From positions 124,001 through 188,000 of the forward strand of contig NZ_JMLS01000014.1 of the NCBI RefSeq assembly GCF_000686845.1: DNA of 64,000 nucleotides. The letters are read 5' to 3'. This document shows, in pieces, positions 35,977 to 43,404 of this stretch. The notes beneath the pieces are model-generated. The model was not told where the DNA came from. It worked only from the letters and a program-made list of their open reading frames with translations, and made no database searches. The stretch comes from Paenibacillus sp. UNC451MF (lineage in GTDB: Bacteria > Bacillota > Bacilli > Paenibacillales > NBRC-103111). The position numbers and the translations under genes are program-made. Position 1 is the stretch's first letter, and every line of letters begins with the position of its first letter.

Positions 35977-36837
35977 ATGAACTCTAAGGAACGTGACTGG
36001 TTAAGCTCCTATTTGCAAAAGCTTCAACTAGAGATACTTACAGTAGGCTATAATCGGGTCAAGCCTCAGTGGAAAAATTGGAACGTAGCTCCACCATTTT
36101 GCTGCCTCTATTTCATTGAGGAAGGTGAAGGATGGTTCAAAATCAAGGGCCGAGAAACCCATGCTCGATCTGGCGACATCGTGCTGCTGCCGGCAGGCGT
36201 TATTCATTCTTACTCAACCTCTGCGGATAAGCCTTATGTTAAGTATTGGTGCCACTTTCAGGCAAAGGTGGGCGAGATGCATCTGTTTCATCTGCTTAAC
36301 ATGCCAAACCGCTTTCCTATGATTGAGCCCGAACGCTTCAGAGACCGATTCCGGGATTTATTGAACGCCTATCGAAGCGTCCATCCATTAGCCCCTCTTC
36401 AAGCCAAATCGGCTTTGACGGATATCGTGACCATGCTATTCCATGTGTGCTTGCCCGATCAAGTGCAGCCCGCATCGAACCCTTCTTTGGACAAACATAA
36501 TGAAATTATCCGTTATATTGAAGATCATCTATCGGATGAGCTGACTGTCGAGCAGCTGGCGAAGATCGTCAATTACAGCCCGAACTATTTCATCCAATTT
36601 TTCAAAACGATGCAGGGTTTATCTCCGATTCAATACATTAATAACAGCCGTATCGAAAAAGCGAAGCGTCTTCTCTTAACCACCGATATGAGCCAAGCTC
36701 AGATTGCGTCCGAGCTCGGGATGGAGCCGCATTATTTTTCCCGGATGTTCAAGCGTCACGAGCAATTCTCGCCCCAGCATTACCGCAATATGATGAAGGA
36801 GAGAGAAATGAGATGCATCTCCCCCGAGGTCTTTTGA
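35977..36837 (+). CDS. AraC family transcriptional regulator
   Basis: A 286-residue regulator. The N-terminal half is a cupin-like ligand domain (CLYFIEEGEGWFKIKGRE, ARSGDIVLLPAGVIHSY), typical of sugar-responsive AraC proteins. The C-terminal 100 residues contain both HTH motifs: LTVEQLAKIVNYSPNYFIQFFKTMQGLSPIQYIN and QAQIASELGMEPHYFSRMFKRHEQFSPQHYR. ATG 35971 is also in frame, but its SD (GCGAGG) would touch the codon; ATG 35977 is better spaced. It is divergent to the beta-helix/PDZ gene and most likely activates it. Confidence 0.9.
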   Translation: MNSKERDWLSSYLQKLQLEILTVGYNRVKPQWKNWNVAPPFCCLYFIEEGEGWFKIKGRETHARSGDIVLLPAGVIHSYSTSADKPYVKYWCHFQAKVGEMHLFHLLNMPNRFPMIEPERFRDRFRDLLNAYRSVHPLAPLQAKSALTDIVTMLFHVCLPDQVQPASNPSLDKHNEIIRYIEDHLSDELTVEQLAKIVNYSPNYFIQFFKTMQGLSPIQYINNSRIEKAKRLLLTTDMSQAQIASELGMEPHYFSRMFKRHEQFSPQHYRNMMKEREMRCISPEVF

Positions 36838-36842
36838 CGATG

Positions 36843-36887
36843 AAAAGCCACCCTTTCAGAAGATTTTCTTCTCAAAGGATGGCTTTT
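36843..36887. terminator. Bidirectional terminator
   Basis: 20-base arms (36843-36862 and 36868-36887) pair with two mismatches around a short T-rich loop, with A/T runs at the base. It separates the araC-like gene (+) from the GTPase/tubulin cluster (-). Confidence 0.85.
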
Positions 36888-36897
36888 CGCTGTCATC

Positions 36898-39816
36898 TTA
36901 TTTTTTTATTATTGTGGCTGTGGTGGTCGCAGCCGTCGGAGTGTATTTGATTATTTTTTTAATCGTATCGCTCATCTTGCCGAATTTATTTCCTGCCTTG
37001 ATCTCTACTGTATTATCTCCCGGAGACAGGTTCATCGACCAGGACACAGTGCTTTGTCCAACCGCTTGCCCGTTGATGTAAATGGTTGGGCTTGTATCAT
37101 TCGCATCCTTGGCACTAGCCGAAATAGTAACCGCAGCGGTCTTAGACGTCTCTGGAATCGGATTGTAGGTTATTGTAGGAGACGGCATGGCATACATGAC
37201 CTTTTTCTGAATGACCTCGGACGACGTCCCTCCACGATTGACAGCCGTAAATTCAAATAAGTTCTCACCGTCATGCAATGCAACCGTTGTATCTATCGCT
37301 CCGTTAGCCACGTACTGCCCGTTCAAGTACATTTTTACCGTTTCCGTTTTATCTCCCTTTACACTTGCTTTTATCGTCAGATTCATGGTGGTCGACGTCT
37401 CAGGCAGCGCATCAACGACAATTTCAGGAGGAGGGCCGAAGCTCGCGAACCAATTTAACAGCGGAGTCCATAATAAAAACAAAAGAATAGCAAGAACAGG
37501 CACTGCAATAAGACTGGATCGGACCAGCTTCCGCTTATTTCGAACGAAAAAACGAACCCACTTCCCCGACTGTTTCAGCTTAATCGCTTGAAATAATGCT
37601 ATAAACGACGGATTCGCAGCATTGAGCAGCTTCTCCCGAACCGATTTGTTCCTGAAAGCCCGAGCATCATGAATGTCGAAATAACGGATGACCGCCGCCT
37701 TGTAGCTGGGTTGAATGACGCCTTTTTCATCTAGAAATTTACGATCGCCAGCCGATTTAAGAAGAAAGTCATACATCGTATCCGTATCGCTCATATTTGC
37801 TGCAATATATTCAAGCATTCCATCATAATCGTACCCCGCCGTAAAATGGAAGCTTTGCTCCGCATCAGGAACGTAAAAAGCAAAAACAATAGGACTGAAG
37901 CGGCTGGAATCGATTCGATCTGCAAGCAGCCGTTTTAACGCTTCCTGCACCCGTTCCAAATCGGCAGATCCCAGCTCCTGCAGCGCTTCAAACGCTTCCG
38001 CCTCTTCTTCTGGCTTCAGCATAAGCAATCTGTACAAGAGGCCAAGCACGATGACCGTTTGCTTCTTACTCTTTTCCATATGCTGAAACAAATCGCTGTC
38101 TATCGGATCCACCATAAAGCCAAGTCGGGTTACATCGTCATAAGACAGGCTGCTTACATTCAGCTCTGCAAGAAGCTCTAGCTGTAGTTCCAGCTTGATA
38201 ATGTCACTGAAGGATTCATTTTGCTTCTTTTTGCTGCGTTGGGGCAGCTGTTCAAAGTAACGGTACAGAACGGCTGCGGTATCGATCCGCTTGGGTCCGG
38301 TCTTTTGCAGCAGCTGCTTGCTTTTTTGAAGCACTTCATTGACGAAGAAACGGGCTTGTACCAGCTCGTCGGCCTGAGCCAACCAAAAATCAATCTCAGC
38401 CAGCAAAGTGTCCACCGTTCCGACTTGATTCATACGATAGGACATGTACTGCTCCGCAGTATTTGAAGATTGCTTCTGCAATTCCCGCATAACTAAACCC
38501 AACACCTTGGAGGAATGGGTGAGCATCGGTTCAAACAACCTTGCGGCTCCGCTTATTCCCTCTTCGGAACGGGAAGACGCACGATTCACAAAAATAACGA
38601 AGCATTGAACCAGCAGCGCCTGCTCTCCTTCTTCAGCAAATACGTAGTAATCCAGTAGACTTTGAATATAGCCTGCAGTTGGCAAGCTTCCGCCATCTGT
38701 TGCGTCCTTGCGCAGTAAACGGATAAAAAGCTCTCTTAGCCGCGGCTTGTTCCGAACATTTTCCTTATTAAGGAAGCTCAATATCGAGTTCATGCTGCCC
38801 GAACGATTCTGTTCGTATAACGTCTCGTCTCCCTGCTCGATCTCGTATAACATGAGCAGCTGAGAGTAGGTCGACACAGATAAAGGGATGTTAAGTTCTG
38901 AATCCTGCAGTGCTTCCTCGCTAAAATCGAACAACCCTTGAAGGGGCTCCGATTCATGTCGAAAATGCCATACGAAATCCAGCAGCGGCTGCTCGTTTTC
39001 AGGTATGTCCGTATTGATAAATTTTTGATTGGGGAAATCAAATAAATAATCCTTTTCGATACGGCGGTCTGGCAGACGCATGCTTCCTTTTTCTACAAAA
39101 ACAACATGAATGTTCTGCTTGCTCTCCGGTTCGCTATTAAAGGTCATGAAGCCCAGCTGACGCCGGAATGCGTATGGAATGCATCGATAGATGATTTCGA
39201 GCAGCCGTTTGGCTTTTTCCGAGCTTTCCGATACACCTGTATCCAGTGCGATATACACTTTCTTTTTGTTTGAAGTCGATGACATGATCGCGTAGAGCAG
39301 CTGCTGGAACCGTTTGGAATCGATCCTGAGCTCATTTAAGAGGCGTTCCTGCTCATTCTCGTCGTAGTGCCAGTCATAAGCAATCTCATTCACCTCGGGG
39401 ATACTTTTCCCATATTGGATATCGTAGCTGCTTTGAAAGTCACGGATGCGAAACAGACGATTCGGCTCGCGCAGGAAAGTCTCCTTCAGCTCTTTTGGAA
39501 CAATATACTGATGCGTAAACGAAGCGCTCCTCTGTCCGGTAAAGTCTGTCCCGATATAAATACTGCGGCCTATGACCATATCTCCATTATCCGTTTGAAA
39601 AACGAGAAACGATTCCGGATACGCGCTGCTGTCCGACTCATCCCTTGAGAGTAGCTCTTGCGGCGCTTTATAAACGCAATAAGGATGCAGGATCGCCTTA
39701 ATAAAGGTGTTATCCAATGACGGTGACTTGGCAATCGTATCAAACCCTTCGCTAGTGCGAAAGATCCCCTCCCGGTCTCGGGTAAAATACTGCTGCTGTA
39801 TTTTTCTTTGAACCAT
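36898..39816 (-). CDS. GAP1-like GTPase-associated protein with membrane anchor and Ig-like domains
   Basis: A 972-residue protein, last gene of the minus arm. The N-terminal about 220 residues (MVQRKIQQQYFTRDREGIFRTSEGFDTIAKS ... SASFTHQYIVP) match the GTPase-associated protein 1 (GAP1) N-terminal domain as I remember it, followed by a long helical middle. Near residues 775-797 lies one membrane helix (LIAVPVLAILLFLLWTPLL) after a basic stretch. The remaining about 175 residues are two repeats resembling bacterial Ig-like domains (MYLNGQYVANGAI..., IYINGQAVGQSTV...), so they should be outside. ATG 39816 shares TGATG with the GTPase stop, showing tight coupling. Function is unknown; a GTPase-controlled scaffold or sensor is inferred. 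Confidence in the domain name is moderate. Confidence 0.75.
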   Translation of the reverse strand: MVQRKIQQQYFTRDREGIFRTSEGFDTIAKSPSLDNTFIKAILHPYCVYKAPQELLSRDESDSSAYPESFLVFQTDNGDMVIGRSIYIGTDFTGQRSASFTHQYIVPKELKETFLREPNRLFRIRDFQSSYDIQYGKSIPEVNEIAYDWHYDENEQERLLNELRIDSKRFQQLLYAIMSSTSNKKKVYIALDTGVSESSEKAKRLLEIIYRCIPYAFRRQLGFMTFNSEPESKQNIHVVFVEKGSMRLPDRRIEKDYLFDFPNQKFINTDIPENEQPLLDFVWHFRHESEPLQGLFDFSEEALQDSELNIPLSVSTYSQLLMLYEIEQGDETLYEQNRSGSMNSILSFLNKENVRNKPRLRELFIRLLRKDATDGGSLPTAGYIQSLLDYYVFAEEGEQALLVQCFVIFVNRASSRSEEGISGAARLFEPMLTHSSKVLGLVMRELQKQSSNTAEQYMSYRMNQVGTVDTLLAEIDFWLAQADELVQARFFVNEVLQKSKQLLQKTGPKRIDTAAVLYRYFEQLPQRSKKKQNESFSDIIKLELQLELLAELNVSSLSYDDVTRLGFMVDPIDSDLFQHMEKSKKQTVIVLGLLYRLLMLKPEEEAEAFEALQELGSADLERVQEALKRLLADRIDSSRFSPIVFAFYVPDAEQSFHFTAGYDYDGMLEYIAANMSDTDTMYDFLLKSAGDRKFLDEKGVIQPSYKAAVIRYFDIHDARAFRNKSVREKLLNAANPSFIALFQAIKLKQSGKWVRFFVRNKRKLVRSSLIAVPVLAILLFLLWTPLLNWFASFGPPPEIVVDALPETSTTMNLTIKASVKGDKTETVKMYLNGQYVANGAIDTTVALHDGENLFEFTAVNRGGTSSEVIQKKVMYAMPSPTITYNPIPETSKTAAVTISASAKDANDTSPTIYINGQAVGQSTVSWSMNLSPGDNTVEIKAGNKFGKMSDTIKKIIKYTPTAATTTATIIKK

Positions 39817-41081
39817 CACTGAGCCTCTCTTCTAGCCACATAATCCAGCTTGTGAAGCAGCCAAATGAACGGCTCATCGACTCTCGTCGGATTAATAACG
39901 CCCGTCAGCTGTTTGTTGACCGGATTGGCGCCCAGGGCGGAAACCGCGAAATAAGCAGTGTTTGTAAAATAAACATCAATGGCATCCTTAAAGGGTCTGT
40001 CTACCTTCTCGATAAATCGGCTGATTTCGCCGTTAATGTTCTCGAATTCGCTCTGGTTCAAAAAGCCTTTATGGATCACATTGCGGAATACGTTACTGTT
40101 CGGCTGGATATATTCGCTGTCTTCCTCTTTCAAATATTGAAGCATATCGCTCTTCGTCAGCACGATCGCAGTCGGTATATCGGTCTTGCTGTTTTGCTGG
40201 TGAGCGATAAAATTTTCGAACAGGCTGATTACCACTTCACGTGGCTCATCATAACGGTTGGCAAACTCGCCTTCCTCCGTACCCAGGTTAATATGAATCC
40301 GATCGCGGATGCTGCGGATTTGCAGCGGATCGACAAGGAACAAAATCCCTGAGGAATTTTTGATATGGGACGCATAGATATCCAAATATTCGCGTTCTAC
40401 CATGCCCTCACCAGCCACATCGAAAAAGACGAGCGTCAATGGCGCCTGCTCAGGGTCCTTAAACACAAATTGAAAAATAAACGGCTCCTGCTGCTCGTTC
40501 GGATTCGTCGATTGCAGCATGCTGCCCCGCTCAAAAATCGGCTCGTGATAGTTTTGACGGAACTTGCGGCTAATTTCCGCGCTCAACGGCATGCAGGCCG
40601 CATTGAAATTGGACGCGGTCGTGTTTTGCAGCGTGTGGATAAGCGACGTCATGTAGACGGACTTTCCGACCTGGGAGGCACCGACGATGGAAATAATATT
40701 ACTCGGCACTTTACCAGCTGAAATCGGCAGCTCATTATGACAGTTCGGACAAAGACGTCGCTTAGTTGTCTCCCCGTATCGATCCGTAATGGCTACAAGC
40801 ACGTTCTGCGAGTAAGTTTTGTTCTCTTCAGGAATGGTGTGCGGCTCAATGACCGCCTCCATATCCACTTCGGACAGATGGAACTTGCGCCGCCAATCGT
40901 TCAGCTTGCGGTCCTCCTGAAGCATGAAATCGTCATCGTTGTCTCTTATATGAGTAGCCCGGAACTGCACTTCCTCCGGGTCGAATTTGCTGAAGCAGTA
41001 TGGGCATACGATACTATAATAGGGCGGCCTTTCTTTGATAGGCGCTTTTTTCCCAAACCAATTTTTCAAATTTCCTAGCAT
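39816..41081 (-). CDS. TRAFAC-type GTPase with N-terminal zinc ribbon
   Basis: A 421-residue GTPase. Residues 26-29 (CPYC) and 111-114 (CPNC) form a split zinc ribbon. All G motifs are present: P-loop GASQVGKS (134-141), switch II DVAGEG, NKxD-type TKSD and SALG. The strand before switch II (TLVFFDVAG) and the following SSGILFLVDPLQ suit a signalling GTPase rather than a translation factor. No membrane segment is seen. It overlaps the GAP1-like gene, so the two products are expected to act together in equal amounts. ATG 41081 follows CTTAGGAGGG, which sits at the edge of a repeated hairpin (see 41096-41165). Confidence 0.88.
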   Translation of the reverse strand: MLGNLKNWFGKKAPIKERPPYYSIVCPYCFSKFDPEEVQFRATHIRDNDDDFMLQEDRKLNDWRRKFHLSEVDMEAVIEPHTIPEENKTYSQNVLVAITDRYGETTKRRLCPNCHNELPISAGKVPSNIISIVGASQVGKSVYMTSLIHTLQNTTASNFNAACMPLSAEISRKFRQNYHEPIFERGSMLQSTNPNEQQEPFIFQFVFKDPEQAPLTLVFFDVAGEGMVEREYLDIYASHIKNSSGILFLVDPLQIRSIRDRIHINLGTEEGEFANRYDEPREVVISLFENFIAHQQNSKTDIPTAIVLTKSDMLQYLKEEDSEYIQPNSNVFRNVIHKGFLNQSEFENINGEISRFIEKVDRPFKDAIDVYFTNTAYFAVSALGANPVNKQLTGVINPTRVDEPFIWLLHKLDYVARREAQ

Positions 41082-41095
41082 GTTATCCCTCCTAA

Positions 41096-41165
41096 GAGTT
41101 TTCGAAGAAAACTAACATCGTAAGCATTAACTTTGAGTTTTCGAAGAAAACTGGCTTCGTAAGCA
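41096..41165 (-). repeat. Two tandem copies of a 39-base hairpin unit before the GTPase gene
   Basis: GAGTTTTCGAAGAAAACT occurs at 41096-41113 and 41135-41152, each followed by a copy of TCGTAAGCA. Each copy folds into AGTTTTC/GAAAACT. In the direction of transcription the second hairpin ends directly before the Shine-Dalgarno sequence of the GTPase gene (GAAAACTCTTAGGAGG). A diverged pair lies at 42008-42060. Confidence 0.7.
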
Positions 41166-41335
41166 AGGTGAATCCTTGTACGCTGCGCGGGTGGATCATT
41201 CTTCCGACCGCTGTTGTCCCCGGATTTTTTTGATTTTAATCGACCCTGTCGTTAAAATCCGGGGACAAAGGCGAACGCTTCGCTCTCCAGAACGATCTCA
41301 CCCGCTCCGCTTCGGATTCACTTGGTTGAAAGTCC
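41162..41335. repeat. Long imperfect inverted repeat (about 170 bases)
   Basis: The inner arms are a 14-15-base perfect match (41214-41228, 41254-41268; TTGTCCCCGGATTTT). Pairing continues outward with gaps: GCGGGTGGATCATTCT against AGAACGATCTCACCCGC, and AGGTGAATCC against GGATTCACTT. The whole element forms one long interrupted stem. No coding sequence is seen in the 273-base gap. It may be a structured RNA, a MITE-like element or a genome-wide repeat. Confidence 0.6.
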
Positions 41336-41354
41336 TCGTATGATAACTAAATAG

Positions 41355-41999
41355 TTACTCATAGATAAGAGCATATTGCTCGCTATATCGCTTGCTATCC
41401 GTGAAAAATACTTTGATATAATCGTTCTTTCCTATTTCGACCTGCGGCAGTTCACTGCGACCCACAGGGAAGTCGTCCATGAACGGATACGCGATGCCAT
41501 CGTCTTTATGAGTCGGATTCGCGCCCTCTTTTTTCACATAGCATAGCGCGTCCTGAGGCACCGCAATTTCGCAGAACAGCTCGATCCGTGCGCTTTTATA
41601 CTTGCTAAACAGCTTGCTTCCGTATTTGACCGAGCAGCGGATTTTAGCCCTTCCCCCGTTCATTCGAACCAAATTGCTGTCATCCATTTGCTTGAGCAGC
41701 AGCAATTTGCCTTCGCTCCTGCGGCAAGGAAAGATCCGGTATCCCCGCAAACCTATGTAATCGACCCGCTCTCGATAGCCAGACTTCGCCTTGTACTCCT
41801 CACGTGTGAATAGCTTCAGCTGCTTCGACGTCAATAGCTCTGCAGCTTGCTCAGCGCCGTCAGGGAAGCTGTAAATATATACGTACTCTACATCTTTAGG
41901 CCACTGCCAGGTTAACAGACACTCTCCGTCCAGCAATTGACAGGCGGCCTTTGTAATTCGGTAAGGATCGCTGGGTTCTTCCCATTGCAAATGTATCAT
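41355..41999 (-). CDS. Unrecognised protein of the GTPase/tubulin cluster
   Basis: A 214-residue soluble protein I do not recognise. It is rich in predicted beta strands with alternating hydrophobic residues (ECLLTWQWPKDVEYVYIYSF, YIKVFFTDSKRYSEQYALIYE), suggesting one or two Ig/fibronectin-like sandwiches, without signal peptide or membrane segment. The frame opens to 42068 through a repeat. AGGAGG touches ATG 41999 but lies nine bases from in-frame TTG 41990, so 41990 may be the true start. It is placed between the VWA gene (83 bases upstream) and the GTPase gene, in the same direction, so it probably belongs to the same complex. Confidence 0.65.
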   Translation of the reverse strand: MIHLQWEEPSDPYRITKAACQLLDGECLLTWQWPKDVEYVYIYSFPDGAEQAAELLTSKQLKLFTREEYKAKSGYRERVDYIGLRGYRIFPCRRSEGKLLLLKQMDDSNLVRMNGGRAKIRCSVKYGSKLFSKYKSARIELFCEIAVPQDALCYVKKEGANPTHKDDGIAYPFMDDFPVGRSELPQVEIGKNDYIKVFFTDSKRYSEQYALIYE

Positions 42000-42007
42000 C
42001 CTCCTAA

Positions 42008-42060
42008 GAGTTTTCGGAGAGCTTCCACTTTGAGTTTTCGGAGAAAACTGCCTTCGTAGA
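42008..42060 (-). repeat. Diverged hairpin pair before the 214-residue gene
   Basis: GAGTTTTCGGAGA (42008-42020, truncated copy) and GAGTTTTCGGAGAAAACT (42032-42049, followed by CTTCGTAGAGCA) are the same element as at 41096-41165. As there, the copy nearest the gene ends in GAAAACTC/TTAGGAGG, next to the Shine-Dalgarno sequence. Confidence 0.6.
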
Positions 42061-42082
42061 GCATTCACTATTTATCCGATAA

Positions 42083-43375
42083 CTATCTGAACCGTTTACC
42101 AACAGGACTATCTCCACGGTTCCCGAATCGACCCTGCTCCCTCTCAGCCAAGCCTCTGCGTCCACCGCGTAAGCCGCTGTTGCCTCCTTCGTTCTGACGG
42201 ACAGCTACAATCATTGTAGACAATGAAAGAACCAAAGCAAGTACAACATCAGCAAACGCCCTATAAACCGAAGGGTACTCAGCCCCATGCAAGCCATTTT
42301 CCAAAATTACACCAGCAAGCAGGCCTGCCACCGTGCCTCCGATCATAAAGCTTTTGGCCAAATAACGGTTATCGAACACGATGCCTAACGATAATCCAAG
42401 CAGCGTTCCAAGCAGCATAATTAAGATCATTCGCAGTATCGCATAATAGCTGTCGGCAGAAGATTCCCCAACACGCTCGTTAAGCAAGTGGCGATGCTGT
42501 GCGGAGTCATAGATTTGCTCGAAGGCCAAGGAAATCCGGTCCACTCGCTGCACGTTCTGGAAGGTTCCCCCGGTTTCGTTGGCAATTCTGGTCAGTATCT
42601 CGTTCCCCTTCACTTCCGTGGCTACAATACCGACCGTGTGAACTCGAACGCGCTCCTGTATGTAAGGCGCCAGCACCTTGGAGTAATTAACCTCATTGTA
42701 TCCGTCTGAAATGAGAATAACCGCGACTCTGCGGCTCGGGTCGCCTTCTTTATGCAAATAATCCATGACGGTATTCAGCGCGTTACCAATATCCGTTTGT
42801 CCGGAAGGAGCATCTACCGCCGCCAGCTTGGAGGATAGCTGAGCTTTCACTCCTGCATCTGCAACCTTGGTAAGCGGGAAATTAAGCTTCGTTCCTTCAT
42901 TGAACGTGAAAAGCGCAGCGCGTTCACGGCTATCCATCCGTTGGATAAACGATTGAGCCGCTTGAATGCTCTGCTTATCGGGATCGGTTTCCTTCATACT
43001 CTCCGACATGTCCAGCAAAATTACATAGTCCTTCGGCGTATCTTTCTTTTCTAATGAAAACCCGTAAATGAATTGGAACAATGCCCCCGCGACAAAAAGA
43101 AGCACGAGCGTTCCAGGAACAAGCATCTTCCATCCGTCCCCAGCATAACGCAGACGCCAATTGTTCCCATTCAAACGGGGTGAAATGATCTCAGCAATAA
43201 GACAAAACAACCCCACGACAAGCGCGAACTGTCCAAAATACAGGCCTATTAATAGGGTTTCATGCATTCGGCCTTCCCATTGATTTAATATGATTTCTCC
43301 TATGAAAAAGCCCAGCAGCCCACCGATGAGACTCATTAACGTCAGCAGCGCATTCCATTTTCGCTGTTTCACCAT
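42083..43375 (-). CDS. Membrane protein with von Willebrand factor A domain
   Basis: A 430-residue protein with three N-terminal membrane helices (about 11-30, 41-62, 85-107), a VWA domain (about 117-290), three further helices (about 312-395) and a basic C-terminal tail rich in Gly/Arg. The complete MIDAS metal site is visible: DMSESM (DxSxS), GQTDIG and ISDGYNE. VWA domains bind partner proteins through this metal. With both ends hydrophobic the VWA domain could face either side; the positive C-terminal tail suggests cytoplasmic ends. It lies in the minus arm between the 788-residue and 214-residue genes. Confidence 0.82.
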   Translation of the reverse strand: MVKQRKWNALLTLMSLIGGLLGFFIGEIILNQWEGRMHETLLIGLYFGQFALVVGLFCLIAEIISPRLNGNNWRLRYAGDGWKMLVPGTLVLLFVAGALFQFIYGFSLEKKDTPKDYVILLDMSESMKETDPDKQSIQAAQSFIQRMDSRERAALFTFNEGTKLNFPLTKVADAGVKAQLSSKLAAVDAPSGQTDIGNALNTVMDYLHKEGDPSRRVAVILISDGYNEVNYSKVLAPYIQERVRVHTVGIVATEVKGNEILTRIANETGGTFQNVQRVDRISLAFEQIYDSAQHRHLLNERVGESSADSYYAILRMILIMLLGTLLGLSLGIVFDNRYLAKSFMIGGTVAGLLAGVILENGLHGAEYPSVYRAFADVVLALVLSLSTMIVAVRQNEGGNSGLRGGRRGLAEREQGRFGNRGDSPVGKRFR

Positions 43376-43404
43376 GTCCCCCTCTTTCCGCGGCTCGCGG
43401 CCGG

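Noticed and set aside
41096-41165. Tandem 39-base units that look CRISPR-like
   Set aside because: Only two copies, palindromic across the whole unit, no unique spacers, no cas genes.
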